Notes under the pieces: model-generated
Told to the model about the DNA's origin: nothing
The model's database searches: none
What the model saw: only the letters and a program-made list of their open reading frames with translations
In this document: positions 18,301 to 32,623 of the stretch, one piece after another
Layout of the letters: every line of letters starts with the position of its first letter
Numbering within the stretch: the first letter of the stretch is position 1
Made by a program: the position numbers and the translations under genes
Source: Symbiodinium kawagutii
Taxonomy: Eukaryota > Sar > Dinophyceae > Suessiales > Symbiodiniaceae
Assembly: GCA_009767595.1 (NCBI GenBank)
Contig: VSDK01013728.1
Coordinates: 92,517-156,516, forward strand
Reading direction: 5' to 3'
Length of the DNA stretch: 64,000 nucleotides

Positions 18301-18916
18301 TATATAGGTGATGCATCTCAGTTGGGAGCACACACACACACACACACTATTCTGCGCAAAATGAAGTGAAACGAGATCATACAAGACCTCTAGCAGCCAC
18401 AGTTCGTGAAATGCCTCGACCAACCATGTCACTGTCAGCCGGAATGCGCACACAGCACGCTCACAACACACCCATGCACACACTCATGGGTTAAAAAATT
18501 TGATTACAAGCGGGCATGACCATGCCAGGAAAGGAAATTTCATCGATAAGAATAGGATAAGAATCTGTGATGATCGGAGCCCGACTGAGCTAAAAAACAC
18601 ACTCAGCATTCCGCAAACTGCTCAGCTGTTCTGTTCGGTTTTTTGGGGGTCTGCAATTGATTGAAGTTGTGTTTGATCGTTAGGTCAACGAAATGTGCGG
18701 AGAAAAATCATACAATTTATACGCTTTGCATTGGAAGATGTTGGAAGCACATCTACATATGCTGGATCTCAATTCAGCCATGCTTCATGTTGATGACTTT
18801 TTGCTCCTTTTGAAGTGATAGGAATACAACTTTGTCTAGTCGCTTTCTCAATTCCAATTTTTGTCCGAAGGTGCCGTCACAAGGTTCCCTCTGTAATTGA
18901 CTTACAGTAAACGGTT
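15340..18916. other. part of a ~15.8-kb DRG2 intron; no gene called
   Basis: No supported gene. Contents include a (gt)n-type stretch (about 16800-16900), a degenerate array at 17264-17600 listed separately, a CT-rich run (about 17985-18045) and (ac)n at 18330-18348. Open frames are short and lack motifs. Confidence 0.4.
17264..17600. repeat. degenerate ~55-80-bp tandem array
   Basis: At least four imperfect units, each with a core like ccctagaacnacaccaaggttcc followed by gaacccag, starting near 17265, 17320, 17402 and 17472. Decay and variable spacing suggest an old minisatellite. Confidence 0.6.
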
Positions 18917-18984
18917 CTAGCTCTCAAAGCCAAGGGACACTCCCAGGATGCTGTGCACACAGCAGCTGGCACTCTTTTGGGGTC

Positions 18985-19460
18985 TCAGCCCCACGAGGAG
19001 CAAAACCCAACATATCCAGGGGAAGGTAGTTGACACCGTGCTCCAAACCTGAGAATGCTCTCCAGGATGCTGTTTGACGGTGACTCCAACTGCTTCAAGT
19101 GAAAACCAAGCAAACCGGCAGTATTTTTCGTCAAGTTCATCCACAGGTGTAGGAACCCACCAATTTGAAAGGATACGAGAAAGTGTGAATATGCGATCCT
19201 TGACATTGCCATCGCATTCTGAGGCACATGGACGTAGCTTGCTGGGTGGCGAAAATGATTTCTTCCGCGAGTGGTCCGGAACAGGTGGACGTCTCAAACC
19301 CTGCACCAGATGCACCGAGCTGTTTGCGCAGGTCTTTACTAAGGACTCTGTGCTGTTTGCCCCTCTGTGCACCCAAGTGCGCGATGTTCAAAGGCAACAG
19401 CCCTGGCCTTGAGAAGCACGGGGTCATCTGCCTCGCCACGAATACAGTAATTCAATAATC
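18985..19460 (-). CDS. coding-like block, unknown protein
   Basis: Minus-strand segments look like real protein: LLNYCIRGEADDPVLLKARA up to a GT donor near 19373, then a Gly/Ser-containing stretch (LRKQLGASGAGFETS), and IAYSHFLVSFQIGGFLHLWM to SILESILR ending at a GT donor (CTCAG|GTTTGG, about 19046). Exon starts are not clear. It lies inside the long DRG2 intron on the same strand. No domain is recognised. Confidence 0.35.
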
Positions 19461-20339
19461 GTCGTTGCAAATAAAGAAGGGGAGAAAAACATGTAAAAGC
19501 TGCTGGTGAAAAGGAGTCGTGAGTCAGCACCGACTTGAGACATGGCTAGTCACAAATGTCAACATCATCCAACATCTATATCCAAACCTTTGTGTCATCA
19601 CACGTCCGCTGGGAAGTGCAATGAATCAGGCTGACAAAAGGCTAAGCCCTCGTGAGATCCGCAGCAGTTAGCCATCGCGCAGTTGCAGCAACAAACAAAA
19701 TGCACCGAAATACATCAAAGAATCACAGCGCAAAATAGCAACACGACAATTTCAACACCCGGAACATCCCAAAATGGGATCACTTCAGCCTGGACACCCT
19801 GGAACTGATTGAAAAAGATTGCAAATTGCAAACATACAAAAAAAGCAGATTTTAAGTCCCCAGAATTGAAAAACCTCAAAAATTGTAATGTTTTATCGAA
19901 TGAAATTTGCCATTTCTTAACGAAATGATTTCCTTTGACTATGACTACGATGTCAAAACATACGTGGACTCCTGCAGCCTCTTTTTTGTGTCCCTGCGCT
20001 TGGGAATGAGGGCCTCCAGACTTTAGATGCATTTTCTAAGACAGTTTTTGCCAAGAAAAAACGGGAAAAGTAGAGAACAATTTTCAAATATATTGAAATA
20101 GATAAAAACTAGCAGCCTCTAAACGTAGCTGTTGGGGAATAGGCTTAGGCCAATATAGAAAGACCCTAGAACCACTCCCGTGAAACGTGCGCGCTGCGCG
20201 TGGGGTTCCAAAAACTCTTCCTATAGATCTTTACTGTCCATACATTTCTGCAAGAGCATCTGTCGATGTATTTTGTTCCTTATTTCTCTCCGTGCAAAGC
20301 GTCCAAACCGCTTCAGAGAAGCGACCGAGCTAGCTAAGC

Positions 20340-21075
20340 CAAGGCGAGAACACTAGTAAATCTGTCTGTACGTCTGTGTGTCCGTCCGTCGGGCGGTCGG
20401 TTGGCCTGTCTGTCTGGCCAATCCATCCGGCCAGGGTCTAATCCGCCGAGCGCATGAATCCGCAGATTCCACTTTTTTCATCTAATCAATCTAATCCATC
20501 TATCAACCTTGTCTATCTAGTTGCCTAAGAGTCTGTCCACCTGTTTGTGCATCTTGCTTCAATTCTACCCAACTTTCCGTCCATCAATCTACCTATCCAT
20601 CTGTCTGCCCAACTCACAAGTCTATCTGCCTGCCTGCCGTCTCTCTCCATATCTAATCCATCTGATCTGTCACACTAATCTCTTGCTCCCTGCCTATCTC
20701 TGTTCCCAACTCATCTACCTACCTCTTTGTGTGGTGGCTTATCTTCTCTACCTTGCTGTCTCTGCGTCTACCTATGGCTCCATCTGTCTGTCTCTGCCTT
20801 TCTATCGATTGTCCATCTATCTATCTTATGTATCCATCTGTTTGTGTATCTACCTTTCGTTGATCTGCTTGTCTTGACACCTGTAGGCCGGCCTCATTTT
20901 CCGATCTCTCTGACTGGTCTGTTATCTGCCACTCGGTCTGGCTGCATATGTTTCTATCTGTCAGTTGAGTCTAGTCTAGGCCATGGGCCTTTCTATCTGC
21001 ATATCTCTCTCCCTATTAGCTGTCTATCCAATCTTATCTATCTGCCTATCTCTAGCTCGCCTATTTTCCTTTCTG
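20340..21075. repeat. long degenerate TCTR-type tetranucleotide tract
   Basis: Over about 730 nt, tctg/tcta/ccat units recur with heavy decay (gtctgtctg, ctatctg, catctatc). It is pyrimidine-rich on the plus strand, and the open frames from it have low-complexity Leu/Ser/Tyr composition. Confidence 0.8.
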
Positions 21076-22300
21076 TCAAGACAGAAGGATCTCGAAAGGG
21101 CGAAAGGGTCTGCTCCGCTGATGTCAAGGTCTTCCAGGAGCTCGTTTGATTAAAGGCAGGGTGGCGCCCTGTCAGTGCAGCCTTTGTGGCAGTCAAGAGC
21201 TGTGATCCTAAGCTCCACTTTTTGTGGCAGGACCTACTTTAATTGAAACTGGCCCCAAAAAAAAATATTGTGGCAAAACTAGGTATATAACTATTGTGGT
21301 TAAAAATATCTGAAGATCACATCTTGGATTTCCACCTTCAAAATGCTAGGACGATCCAGGCGCAATGTTTCCTGCACTTAAGTTTGCAAGGCAAGGAAAT
21401 TCACCCTCCCGGTTCAGAAAGCCGGAAGATAAAGAGATTGATACCATAGAAAGAACGCGCTACACAAATAAAAACTCAATGCAAAGAACGATGGTTGGCT
21501 GAGGGAGGTGGCCTCATTGTGTTTGCACGGCCGTGAGCAGTCTCGATCCCCACGTTCCCATAATGCCATAGCTAGCTCCTCTGAGCTGCTCTCAGCCTTA
21601 CATCACCACAAAGCGTCGTGCGATGTGTGACATGACATGGGTTGTCTGAGGTCTCACCACAACAACACCAGGTGGACACAACTTTCACCTTTGAAACAAC
21701 TTAAAACAGCAGATTTAAAACTGTCATGGTGTGTGTTTGGCCCCTGCAGAGCATTGACCATCCTAGAAAAAATATTTGCCAAGGACAATGACAGCACAGG
21801 CTGAATGCTGAGACGGTGAAGTCAACATTAACGTGAGCTCCAATGTATTTCCAGTAAGCTGGCCATGTCCATCACGTACTGAATGTCAGGGCACCAAAGC
21901 GACACATCCAAATGCAAGTACGGAGAACGCATCCGATGTGGAAGTCACATAAACTCTTGACACAGCACGGATCATAGGGGATCAAAAAGCAAGAGATTGT
22001 AGGCATCTTGCGATGCTATAATGTAGCTTAGGATCTCTTTAAACCCTGCACCGCTGTATCACCCAATCCTGTGCAAGAGGCTGAAAGCTCAGGATACCAG
22101 GCACTGTGCTGAATAAATTCTACCTGACGAAGGATGCGCTGAGGCTACCCTGACAAAATGACCAAATCACCCAAAATGACATGTTGCCTTGAAACGGGTA
22201 GCATCTTTCCTCCAACGGGGCGGCATCCTTCAAACTTGGCAAGGTCCCTGTTGAGGTCTCAGGTTCTCTCTCCTTTGTTTTCTTCAACTTCCGTGGGATT
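21076..22300. other. no gene recognised
   Basis: No open frame with protein-like composition or motif on either strand and no strong repeat. It lies in the long DRG2 intron. Confidence 0.4.
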
Positions 22301-22322
22301 CATTGCAAACGTTTCAGCGCCA

Positions 22323-22364
22323 CAAGCTCACACACGCACACACACTCACACACACACACACACT
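22323..22364. repeat. (AC)n microsatellite
   Basis: Alternating ca/ac run with two interruptions, about 42 nt, shortly upstream of the hexanucleotide tract. Confidence 0.9.
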
Positions 22365-22444
22365 GACAATGGGCACCAACGGAATAGAATGAGAATTAGC
22401 GTGGCTGCAAAGGGGAAACCTAGAAATGTGTGGGTCGATCATGA

Positions 22445-23038
<594 letters not shown>

Positions 23039-26000
23039 GCTTGGATCAGCCCGTGTTTTAACCCAACCAAGAACAAGCCACACAAAATAAACAAATCTTC
23101 AATTTCACCTGTGAAAATCAAAACATGAGATATTTAAGAGCTTCATCACATGGACGGGTTTCATGTATCACTATGGCAGCCCACCTGCCGCAGCCACTCT
23201 ACACGCAATTGGCAGGGCAACAGCACTCAGAGCCGCAGAGCCGCAGGCATCCAGCCTCCTTGGAAACTGGCAAGAATGAAAACCAAGTCAATCTACAGAT
23301 CCTGTCATGACTCCGCCATGATCCACCCACCAAAGTACAAACAGCACAATTCATCTCAGCAGCGCTGCAAGGTCGTGAACATTCATTACCTGGAAGTAGA
23401 TGCAGAAGAGCCTGCATGATGTGCTGAGTGCTGCATGTCCCATGCTGAAAAAATTGAGTCTGACACTTTCCATTTGCAAGACTACATCAACACCTGAAAG
23501 TCTGCGAAGCTGGATTGGCTGTCCAGACCAGGGTACCTAGCACACACCAAAAGATCTTCAGAGGGCTCGAAATCAAAGTATGCTTTTGGAAGGGTCTAAG
23601 TCCAAGCACTGGCCTTTTGCAGTGTCCCTGTACCATCATGATACGCTGATTGATGGGGAGGGAATAGGTGGGAAGGGAAGGCATGGGCCGAATGTGTGGA
23701 GCATAGGTGGGCATGGTGGGCTAAGACGCGTGTCATTTTGCACTACCGGAGGGGGTGGATGGGGTAGGGTGGGGATGGGCCGGCGAGGGACAGAGGCGGG
23801 CTGAGCATAAGGAAAAATTGTGGATGGGTAAGCGCGATCATGTTGGATCTGGGCATCAAGATGTCTGCCTGTCCTTGAGATACAGTAGGGGTTCATTATA
23901 TATCATTCACTGGCTTCATCAGGTTCGTTGAATTCATGGCAGTGTTTACAATGCTTGTTCTTGCACTGGCGTTGTCCTCTGAGGATGGTTGATCGCCAAA
24001 AAGCTCATGTCGCAAATTCGGAGGCTGCCCTCAAGAACAATCCCCCAGCCCATACCTCAAACAGAAGAGTGAAGAGATTAATATGTTCATACTATGCATT
24101 TTCTGCGCAAATCATTGAACAAATTGCGCGGGCAACTTGGGGGCCAATCGTCCACCAATCGCAGATTTCGTGGCTTGAAGCTAGAAGAAAACAGCACAAC
24201 GCAATGTCCACACAATTCACTGCCGGCAAGTTAGGATGCAAACCACTGTCCCAGCACATTTGTCGCACGCATTTATTGTCAACCGGGTGACAAGTATATA
24301 ATGCATTTTAGCCTGCATCACTGGTCTTCCCGTCCAATCGATGTGCAGAACACATGACTTGATTAGGGAGCCCCATGGAGCCCCCTGTTCTGCGGGCGTC
24401 CACAGGAGCTGGAATGACCGACCTCCAAGTGACCTGCCTTCACTTTGAAAATCAAAGGATCAAATAGGAACATGAAATCAACTTGCAATCAACATGCACA
24501 GTTCTTGATGCTTCTTTGCGTTTCTTGATGTTTCTTCATGGTTCATTGTTAGGCGACGGCTTCGTGGAGATGTTGCAGACTTGGTGAACACAAAAAAACT
24601 GCCACAGAAAGACACACTGCAGCACATCTGTCGCACCAATTGGGGTGCTGGTAGATACCATGGCTCATGGCATACAGCCTTGGTTGCGCAAACCCAAGCA
24701 CAAAACGTGCTCAGTGCCGGCCGCTGCACCCACAACATTTTGCAAAAGGATGTTCACCAAAGCTATCTCCAAAGTTAAATTGAAAAACAAATACGCCAAC
24801 TGCAAACTGCATCAAACTATTCCAAACTGCTCGCAAAAGGTTTGTTTCAAGAGGAGAGCCCACGTGCAAAGAATTACTTGGCTCAGAACCGTTGGCCCTG
24901 GCAGGTGAATGATAGAGGCACTGGCAGGGATCGACAGTGATGACAAACAAACAATATCAAAAGAGGAGACGTGGAGACATGGAATGTCCCACATGCAGGC
25001 GTTGCTTTAAGCAGTGGCAGCAATACGGGCTGAGCCATCTTGGGCTCATTTGCAGCAGCACTTTCTTGTGTCCGCTAATTTCTTGTCCATCCATTCAATG
25101 CTGAGTTCATCATGATCCTGCATTGATGTATGTGTTGACTTGTTCAATCATGTGTTTGTTTGTCAACTCATTTCCAGATTCCAGTAGTTACCTAATGATT
25201 TTTTGTCATGCCCCTTTGGTGATTTGGGCATTTCTGCGGTTCTTGCTAATTGCAATCAAATGTTTTCATTTAACATTTCATCCATTCCACTATGTAACTC
25301 ACACACTCCAACCAGTTCGTTCATATTTGCTCAGCGCAGGGTCATGAATATATTATAAGCATAACCTATTCAAACTCATGAATTCACCCATCTTTACACG
25401 CGTCAGGTTCCCTCATTTACAGTAGCCAGGAATGTTGAGAAAGTTTCATTGTCATCGTCCAAGCCGCACATGATTGAAGCATTCAGTGCCTTGTTCGGCA
25501 TTGTTGCACTGTTCTTCTTGCTCTGCTCTGCGTAAAGCTTTCCTCATGATTCAGGGACTAGACACTCAATGTAAATCAAATGCATTTGGTTTGGTAGCAA
25601 CTTCGACATGTTCCGATGCAGACAGAGGAGAGAGCAATCGATCGCAACAATTGTGGCAAGTTGCTGCGTTTCTCTTACAATGTGCTTTTCCAATCGTTCC
25701 TTCTCGAATACTTTCGAGACCTGGCTTGGAACATGGCTGATCAGAAACCCAGATCTTGAGCTGAAAATGATGCCGGAGGATTGGAAGGTTAAACATTTTT
25801 TTCTCACAGCGACCACACACATGTCTTCAGAGTTTTCATCACTTTGATCTCTCAAATCTGTTTCCCGCATCTGCTTACATTACTAGAAGTGAGATTTCCT
25901 TTTGCTTTGCAAATGGCCTGGGAATGGTTCATGACAGCAGCAAGCTCCGCCTCAAGGCAAACTGACAGCGATCATTTGAGTGAAATTGATCCTGACATGA

Positions 26001-27036
26001 ACCAGCAAATTCACAACAGCACCATACAGCACCCAAGAAAAGGATCCCAACCAAATCCACAAGTTACAACCCATGGACTTGAGGGCCAGGAGGTGGATAA
26101 AAATTGTGAAGCTGTGGCTTTGAGTAGGCTTTGAGGAAGCTGTTTTTCGACGTCGCTGCCCCTCTGAACCATTCTGAACCTCAACAGCTCACCTTTCCGA
26201 CATTGCAGTCATTTCAAGCGCAAACGCAGAAGCAAAAGATGCGAAAGCAATGCGAAAAGATGCAGAGCAATAGGCCAATTTCTCCAATTTCCAATGTGCC
26301 AAAAAGCCTCAGGCCCAGACCTGCTCCATGGCGAAAATTGCACCATCGTCGCCGTCGTGCAGCCCTCGCAGTAACAAAAGAATTGGACTCGCACTTCGAA
26401 ACTTTCAAGGGGTCACCTGGACACTCCGAATTTTGTCATCTGCAAACTGACACAGTTTAAGGTGGGAAAGTTTGGGGCTTGCAACTCTGGACATAGGGGT
26501 ACCGAGAAAAATGTGGGCGGGGCAGGTGCAAATGGGACGATGGTGACATTCCATCCACCTGCTAGCTGCTAGTTTGCAACCGGGAGTGGAGCGACTCACA
26601 GAACCTATCTAGTGCTCTTTTCCGGCCTACCTATTCAACAGTCTGACTACCTACAGTAAATGTCTATCTGTCAAACTAGCATGTACCTATCTATCGGTCT
26701 ATCTCTAAAACTATTTCAGTGACTCACCGTCCATCTATCTATTCATCTGGTGATCTATTTGTCTATTGCCGTTGAAACCTCGCAATGTCCGAAGATCGAA
26801 GGTCCCTGGAACATAAATATGGCATCACTTCCACACATTGAGCACTGCGGTTTCTTAGTCTATTTCTGAAATTCGAAAATGCTGGACCTGCCATGCGAAA
26901 GGCATCCCTGCCGACCCTCTTCAACCGTGTACTCCTACATATGCATGCGTGCCTGCATGCACGCCCGTGTATGTACCTCAATGCCAAGAAACTGACTGCA
27001 CCAGGACCGAATCAACACACATGCGCCCTAATGAGC
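23039..27036. other. no gene recognised (intron or intergenic)
   Basis: About 4 kb without a supported gene. Short low-information stretches include a GT-rich part (23640-23810) and degenerate tcta units (about 26660-26760). A palindromic word near 25033 (gagccatcttgggctcatttg) is discussed among the rejected items. Confidence 0.4.
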
Positions 27037-27133
27037 CTTTCGATGTCGGGCGCAGGCACTTCTCATCAGATCCATCAGCGCAATCAATGTGCCCATCGCA
27101 ATACAAGGCCATCGGCAAACAGTGGCCAGAGTC
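27037..27133 (-). CDS. exon with LDL-receptor class A repeat
   Basis: The 97-nt exon lies between an AAG acceptor and a GC donor (AAAG|GCTCAT). It encodes the last four cysteines of an LDLa module: GHCLPMALYCDGHIDC followed by ADGSDEKC. The CDGxxDCxDGSDE signature binds calcium and is highly specific. The first two cysteines must be on an upstream exon that I did not find. LDLa modules are usually extracellular, in receptors or secreted multidomain proteins. It lies within the DRG2 intron on the same strand, so it is either a nested gene or a sign that the locus is rearranged. Confidence 0.6.
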
Positions 27134-30100
27134 CTTAACAAAAATCAAGCGCGGCAGGTGAAAGCGCAGCATGAAGTACACATGGACCTGCGTCAGGTTT
27201 TCCTACATATGTTGATTTCGTTGCGGTCCTGGGCGTGAAACAACAACGAAGAAGAAATGCTACGATGGCTATCCGCAATTTCAACCTTTGGGACGGTCCC
27301 TGCACGGCGTACCAGGTTTGTTTCGCTTCACGATGCCAGCCCCGCGCCTTGATAAGGGGAGGAAGGGGCATGTTGAAAGATCCGAATTATGGCTGGCTTG
27401 GTTTGACACGCGGCGCGGGACTTTGTTTGGCGTGTGCATCGCTGGTGATGCTGGCAAAGGTCGACAACTGACGCGCTTGGACTCTGACACGTGCGCCAGC
27501 ATACCTTCCAGGAGAAGCTCTCACATGGTTCCCTGATGCCACTAACAAAAGGCTTCCGTATAGATGCTCTCTAATGTGTGGTTCAGCAATTCTACTGCAA
27601 TATGATGCAACAAGTGGAGCAAAAAGTTTGTTTTGATGTGTGAACAGTAAGAAGGGCAAACCGGGCCCCGTCACATGAGCGATATTCAAACCCTGACATG
27701 TGGTCACATGGCTCAGCTTTCAAAGGTGGAGATGCCAATTCTGAAGGTCAGCCCTTCGGACGGCAGAAGGCGGAAGGATCAGCAAGCTGATTTGGCAAAC
27801 GCCAAAAAAAGCTGGACAGTGGATCATTTCAAATGGACAACCTTACGAACCTGTTGCGAAGCTGCCCAACCTGCCCTTGTGTTTGAAAATGCCACAAGCC
27901 GGAAGAGCAGAGTCCGCCGATTGTAATTCGCAGACGTTGCCATGGGAGCACCCACCTCCATCTGTCAAGCACGGAAAAATTGTAAATTGGGAGCATAATC
28001 TCCGGCGCTTTCAATTCTGTTCTTCGTAATGCGCGACATGAGCGACAGATCTTAATCTATTTACATACACATACACATACACATATACATAAACAAAGAC
28101 ATTTACATAGACATACACATACACATATACATAGACATTTACATAGACATACACATGAATGAATATTTCTATTTACATATACAAATGCATATATACATCT
28201 CTATTTATCTATCTATCTATCCATCTATCGATCTATCTATCGATCTGTATCTATCTATCCATCTATCTGTGTGTGTGTGTGTCCTTGTGTCTGCGTGTGT
28301 GTGTGTGTGTGCTTGCACGCACGCATGTGCAATTAGAAACTGGACATTTCAACATATAGATATAATATACATGTAGTATATACACTCCCATTGATTTAGC
28401 TAGTCACTTTCTTACATGATAACACTGGATGCGAAGGTAAGCTTGCGTGCAAATGTGAATCTATGCATTTAGGTTCCTTGCATCAACTTTTTTTCGTCTG
28501 CGTATGCGCGCTCTGGTGAATAGCTAATAGAAATAAATCGAGCAATGCAGCTCCAACCCGTGGCTGCCACATGACAGCAGCCCGCATCCTTCACCGTGGC
28601 CATTAAGCACTTTGAACAAAGGGCGACCAAGTGGGAGAAGGTGAAACCTCGCGCCTCGAAAAATGAATTATCCGAAAAGAGTCCAGCTAGACGTCAAGAG
28701 ATGAGCCCTTCACGGCAGGATTCGTGACATTTCGTGACCACTTGTTATAGGGATTGGAATGATGCAATGCAAGGAGCGTCTGTGAAAAGGACCGTGGGCT
28801 CCCGGCTTCCCAATAGCGGCCCCTGCCGGCTCAAGCTTTTGTGGGAAGGAGACATGTAGTCCAAAAGGAGCGTGACCGCGATGATGTAGCTTCAATAGAC
28901 CAGAATGCGAATGAAGAAAACATTTGCAATGCATACTAAAGAAGTGGAGCTCGACCATGGTCACAGGAAGACAACAGCAAGTGGAAGAATAGCCTCCCCC
29001 CAAAGGCTAACCAGAAAGAGTCAATAATGTAATATAGGCCAGGACCAACACAATACCAAATTGATCACGATGGAAAAGTGGATGCAATGGCAAATGTATC
29101 CAGAAGGAGCACTTCAAAAGCGATGGCCATGGCAGAGCGACCTTATGAGCCCATATATTTGTAGGAGCGCAGGGCAAACAATGGGAAAGGAGCAAAGTCC
29201 ATGATCACGAGGAGGAAACGTAGTTGGCCGGGGTGGCCTCCCCGCACAACGCTATCAAGAAGGAGAAATGGTACAGGACTGATTCCAGGAAAACGGTAGC
29301 ATCTCAGGGGTGAAGCGAAATCGAAAGCCATGGCTGGATATCCTTACAAAGCCTCAACCGAGAGAGAGAGACAGAGAGATAGATATATATATATTGTTTG
29401 TGTCGGCGTGCATTTTTTAGGTTATTGCGCATGTCTTGGCTGCTTCAATGTCTATGTAGTGAAGTGAATGTGTGCTGCGGCTTCCGTGAACCTTTCGGCA
29501 AACATGCTGACAATATACATGCTGGCCCAGTTCTGATATGCTCGCCATGTGCTGGAGGCCGATTTGCCACACAACGCTTGCAACATCGCCATGTCACAAG
29601 GCCTGGTGCAACATCTCTGGCCCAAGACAGGTGCAAGGTCCAGCGGGCAATCATTGCACAAATAGAATTATGAAATCTGTGCATTTTTTCGGCTCCAGGA
29701 AGTCGTGTAGGTGGACCCGGGAACATAATATAACTGTCATGCTATGAACCCATATAAGACTCAAGCCTCATATATCTACTGTCTATAGGCTTGGCATACG
29801 GGAAGACCAAGGCAGCAGCGATGACGACTAAACAACGGACGAGAAGTACAGGAGCGAGTGAAGGACGGCGAGGGAAGCGAGGGAGAAACAGTCCTGCAAA
29901 AGAGATCTCGAACTCCTCATTTTAGGACAATTAAAAGTACCAGCACGTATGGACACCACATTGCTCTGCTGCAATTCATTAAGCCTTTCGACGTAGTAAT
30001 TGCAAAGTTTTCTTTGCATACCGTTTCCTCACGCAATTTGCTGCAGAGTGACGCAGCGGAACTTCGGCTCTGGGCCTGCCTCCTTGACGAACAATGACAT

Positions 30101-31108
30101 CATTATCGAGTTCATGCACAAAAATCCATGGAAGGATCTCAAAGCGACCTGGTACATCCCTTCCCACCATGTTTCAAAGCGAAACAGGCGTCCTTGCAAG
30201 CAAAGACTGGAGCGCCAATCAAGAGCGGCACTCCTGCGTGCACTGAAAAACAAACAAGAACTACAATCTTGGCAAGGTTTAAGAATCTTGAACCGCCCAA
30301 AAAGTTGGTTTCACGACTAAGACGCTTGTTTCGGACTTATTTTGGACTGGTTTCTGGACACATGAAATTGGAGAATCATACCACGTGATGGCGTGCACCC
30401 AAACTGAGGATACTTCGCAGGGACATAATTTCTGAAGCACCTGCCCCCGCTGACGACCCTGACCCTATTAAGGTTAGGATTGATACCATGGTTATATTCC
30501 CACCTGGACGGTGCTCTGTGTCAAACTGTGATGAGAATCCAATGCCCCAGCTTTACACCAGGTAGGTTCATGGTCATGTCGTCCAAACCAAGTCAATGAA
30601 GCAAATCCTACCCCATTTCTGCGAGAAGAAAGTCGCAACATCATACAGCACCCACGTCCTCGAAAAAAATAGGCATGCCATGGCATGAGTTCAGCAAATC
30701 ACAACATAAGCGTGATGCCGGGAGATGCCGGGAGATGCCGGGAGATGCCGCTTGTTACCAACAAGTGGGTCTTGACGTACACGCTATTAAGATTGGATCT
30801 GCTGCTGGGAATCTGCCTCTGCTGCTGGGATCTGGCGTGTGCACTTCCAGGTCACTAGCATGTCACATGTCATTGCTGAGCACTTAGCAAGTGCTCGACC
30901 TATGGGAGCAGTTTCAAGAGTCTTTGAGCAGAACTGCAACTGCAGACTCGTAGAAAAACGTGCATCCATGGAGCAGCAACCCAAATCCTTCTTTAGGTGA
31001 GCTTATATGTGAGCTTTATCAAATTTGAGAAAGGAATCAGGACCACCTATCTGTTGGCAAAATACTTTGCAGTCCGTCTCTTTAAGGTTGAGCACTGCTG
31101 GACCCAGC
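27134..31108. other. no gene called; several microsatellites
   Basis: Includes (acatac)n-type repeats at 28055-28155, tcta/gt repeats at 28200-28320, an (ag)n/(at)n run at 29360-29395 and three copies of gggagatgcc at 30719-30748. The frames near 27240-27540 (e.g. ELWLAWFDTRRGTLFGVCIA) are GC-richer and could be coding, but no splice frame was established. Confidence 0.4.
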
Positions 31109-31186
31109 CTTTTCCTTGTGCAGCACCCGAAATAATGCCCGGCAAATCCAACAGTTGTATCTTGCAGTCATTGTAGTTGATCACAC
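31109..31186 (-). CDS. DRG2-like GTPase, exon 4 of those found (G3 motif)
   Basis: 78 nt encoding [20 protein letters not shown] then GAAQGK. DLPG is the G3 (Walker B/switch II) motif of the GTPase domain, and GAAQGKG is the DRG2 version (DRG1 has GAKDGKG). The acceptor is CCAG and the donor is GC (AAAAG|GCTGGG). Both junction codons (Gly) are split and restored correctly with exons 3 and 5. Confidence 0.85.
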
Positions 31187-32535
31187 CTGGAGGGTGCAAG
31201 TGTTGTGATTTTGGTTGCCTTGTTTTCACAGGTTCTCCCAGATTTCATGCTGACTTCAGCAGAAGAAAACCAAGAAGCCCGAAGAACATCCCAACAGCAG
31301 GCAAGCAAACATCTAATTCTGGCAATAGGCATGAGGAAAATGTGGCGGAGTCACATGGTTTTGCCTCAATAAAGATCAAAAACCCGCAAATTAAAAACGA
31401 CTAGAGCAAAAGGAAACCTTGAAAAGAAGAACGCACAATAACCTAAAAAAGATTGAGAACCAATCAGCAACGGTGCATCGCTCGAAGCAGCACCAAGCAC
31501 TCCTGATTTGGAGCCTTAAGGCATGTATTGGATACTTTGTTGGGCAATGTCTCGCGTGGACATCATGAAAATTTCACTTTTCTGCATCAGATATACAGAA
31601 AGCCAAAAACTTGCTATCATGACTGATTTCCGCACTGAAAGCAGCTCCACCCAGCGACCGAGCACTTTCTGCAAACCAAACGACCTCACCAATTTCTTCG
31701 CTCTTTGTTTGCTGTGTTTTGCTTCCTAAGTCATTGCTAGCTCTTTGATTATTCATTTCGTGACTGTGTTGATCCTTGCATCGCTTTCCATAGGTCCAAA
31801 AAATACATATGCCAACAGAATACATGTGCACATCAATCATACGTACATTTGTATGTACACATTCCAACTTACTGCAATACACATATAAATATTATTCACA
31901 TATGCAAGTTTACGCATATGCAAATACATGCGCGCCCTTATACATGCACCTGCGGAGGAAAAATTACTCCTACGATTCAGACTTTCAAAAACTGAAAACA
32001 CAGATCCATACCAAATCAACATATACATAAACACCAAGCATATGCAGGTATGTTCATTCATCCTTGTGCGATATCCTTGGGCTGGCTGGTCGGTTCTTCC
32101 AACAGAAGATGAACTCCATTGCACAACGTGCGTGATTGAATTTCATTTGTCATGCGCCACTTGCTGCCCGAAGGCATCTGTTTTGGTACCTGATGCTGAC
32201 TCGTTTGATGGCACATGACAGTGAGGTGGTAGAGCAAGACAGGGGAGGCGACGAGACACCCCTTCAAGAGTCCATCCGATTTGATGTCAGTTTTTCATCG
32301 TGAAACGCTGAAGGCATCAGGATAAATGCCCAGCTACACACAAGGAACCAACGAAAGGCGGAACCCAATCCAGATAGCAAGAAACCAACATGGAAAGGAG
32401 GACTTCATCCAACCGTGGGAGGGAAAGGATGCCAACAGCTTGCACATGTCAAATGTCCCAATACAAAAGGTAATGAAAGTAATGTAGAACACTGGGGGTA
32501 TTCCAATGGTTTTGTCCGCCCTCTGGCCCACCAGC
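31187..32535. other. DRG2 intron 3
   Basis: About 1.35 kb between the G1 and G3 exons. It holds no recognised gene and is A/T-rich with catat-type short repeats around 31800-31930. Confidence 0.6.
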
Positions 32536-32623
32536 CTGGAATGCACGTGAGGGTCGTGAACTCGTAGGCAGCTGCCTCTGACTGCACGCCAGTCAGGGCA
32601 GTCAGAAGTGAAGACTTCCCAAC
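32536..32623 (-). CDS. DRG2-like GTPase, exon 3 of those found (P-loop, G2)
   Basis: 88 nt encoding VGKSSLLTALTGVQSEAAAY then EFTTLTCIP. With exon 2 it completes the G1 P-loop GFPSVGKSS. YEFTTLTCIPG is the G2 region, nearly invariant in DRG proteins. The acceptor is AAAG and the donor is GC (CCAG|GCTGGT). Confidence 0.88.

Noticed and set aside
25028-25058. Relict spliced-leader sequence
   Set aside because: gagccatcttgggctcatttg resembles the dinoflagellate spliced leader only partly (one insertion and one substitution in the core) and is self-complementary. No convincing coding sequence follows.
30719-30748. CRISPR-like repeat
   Set aside because: Three direct contiguous decamers without spacers; a simple tandem repeat. 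No other spaced-repeat array was found in the window.
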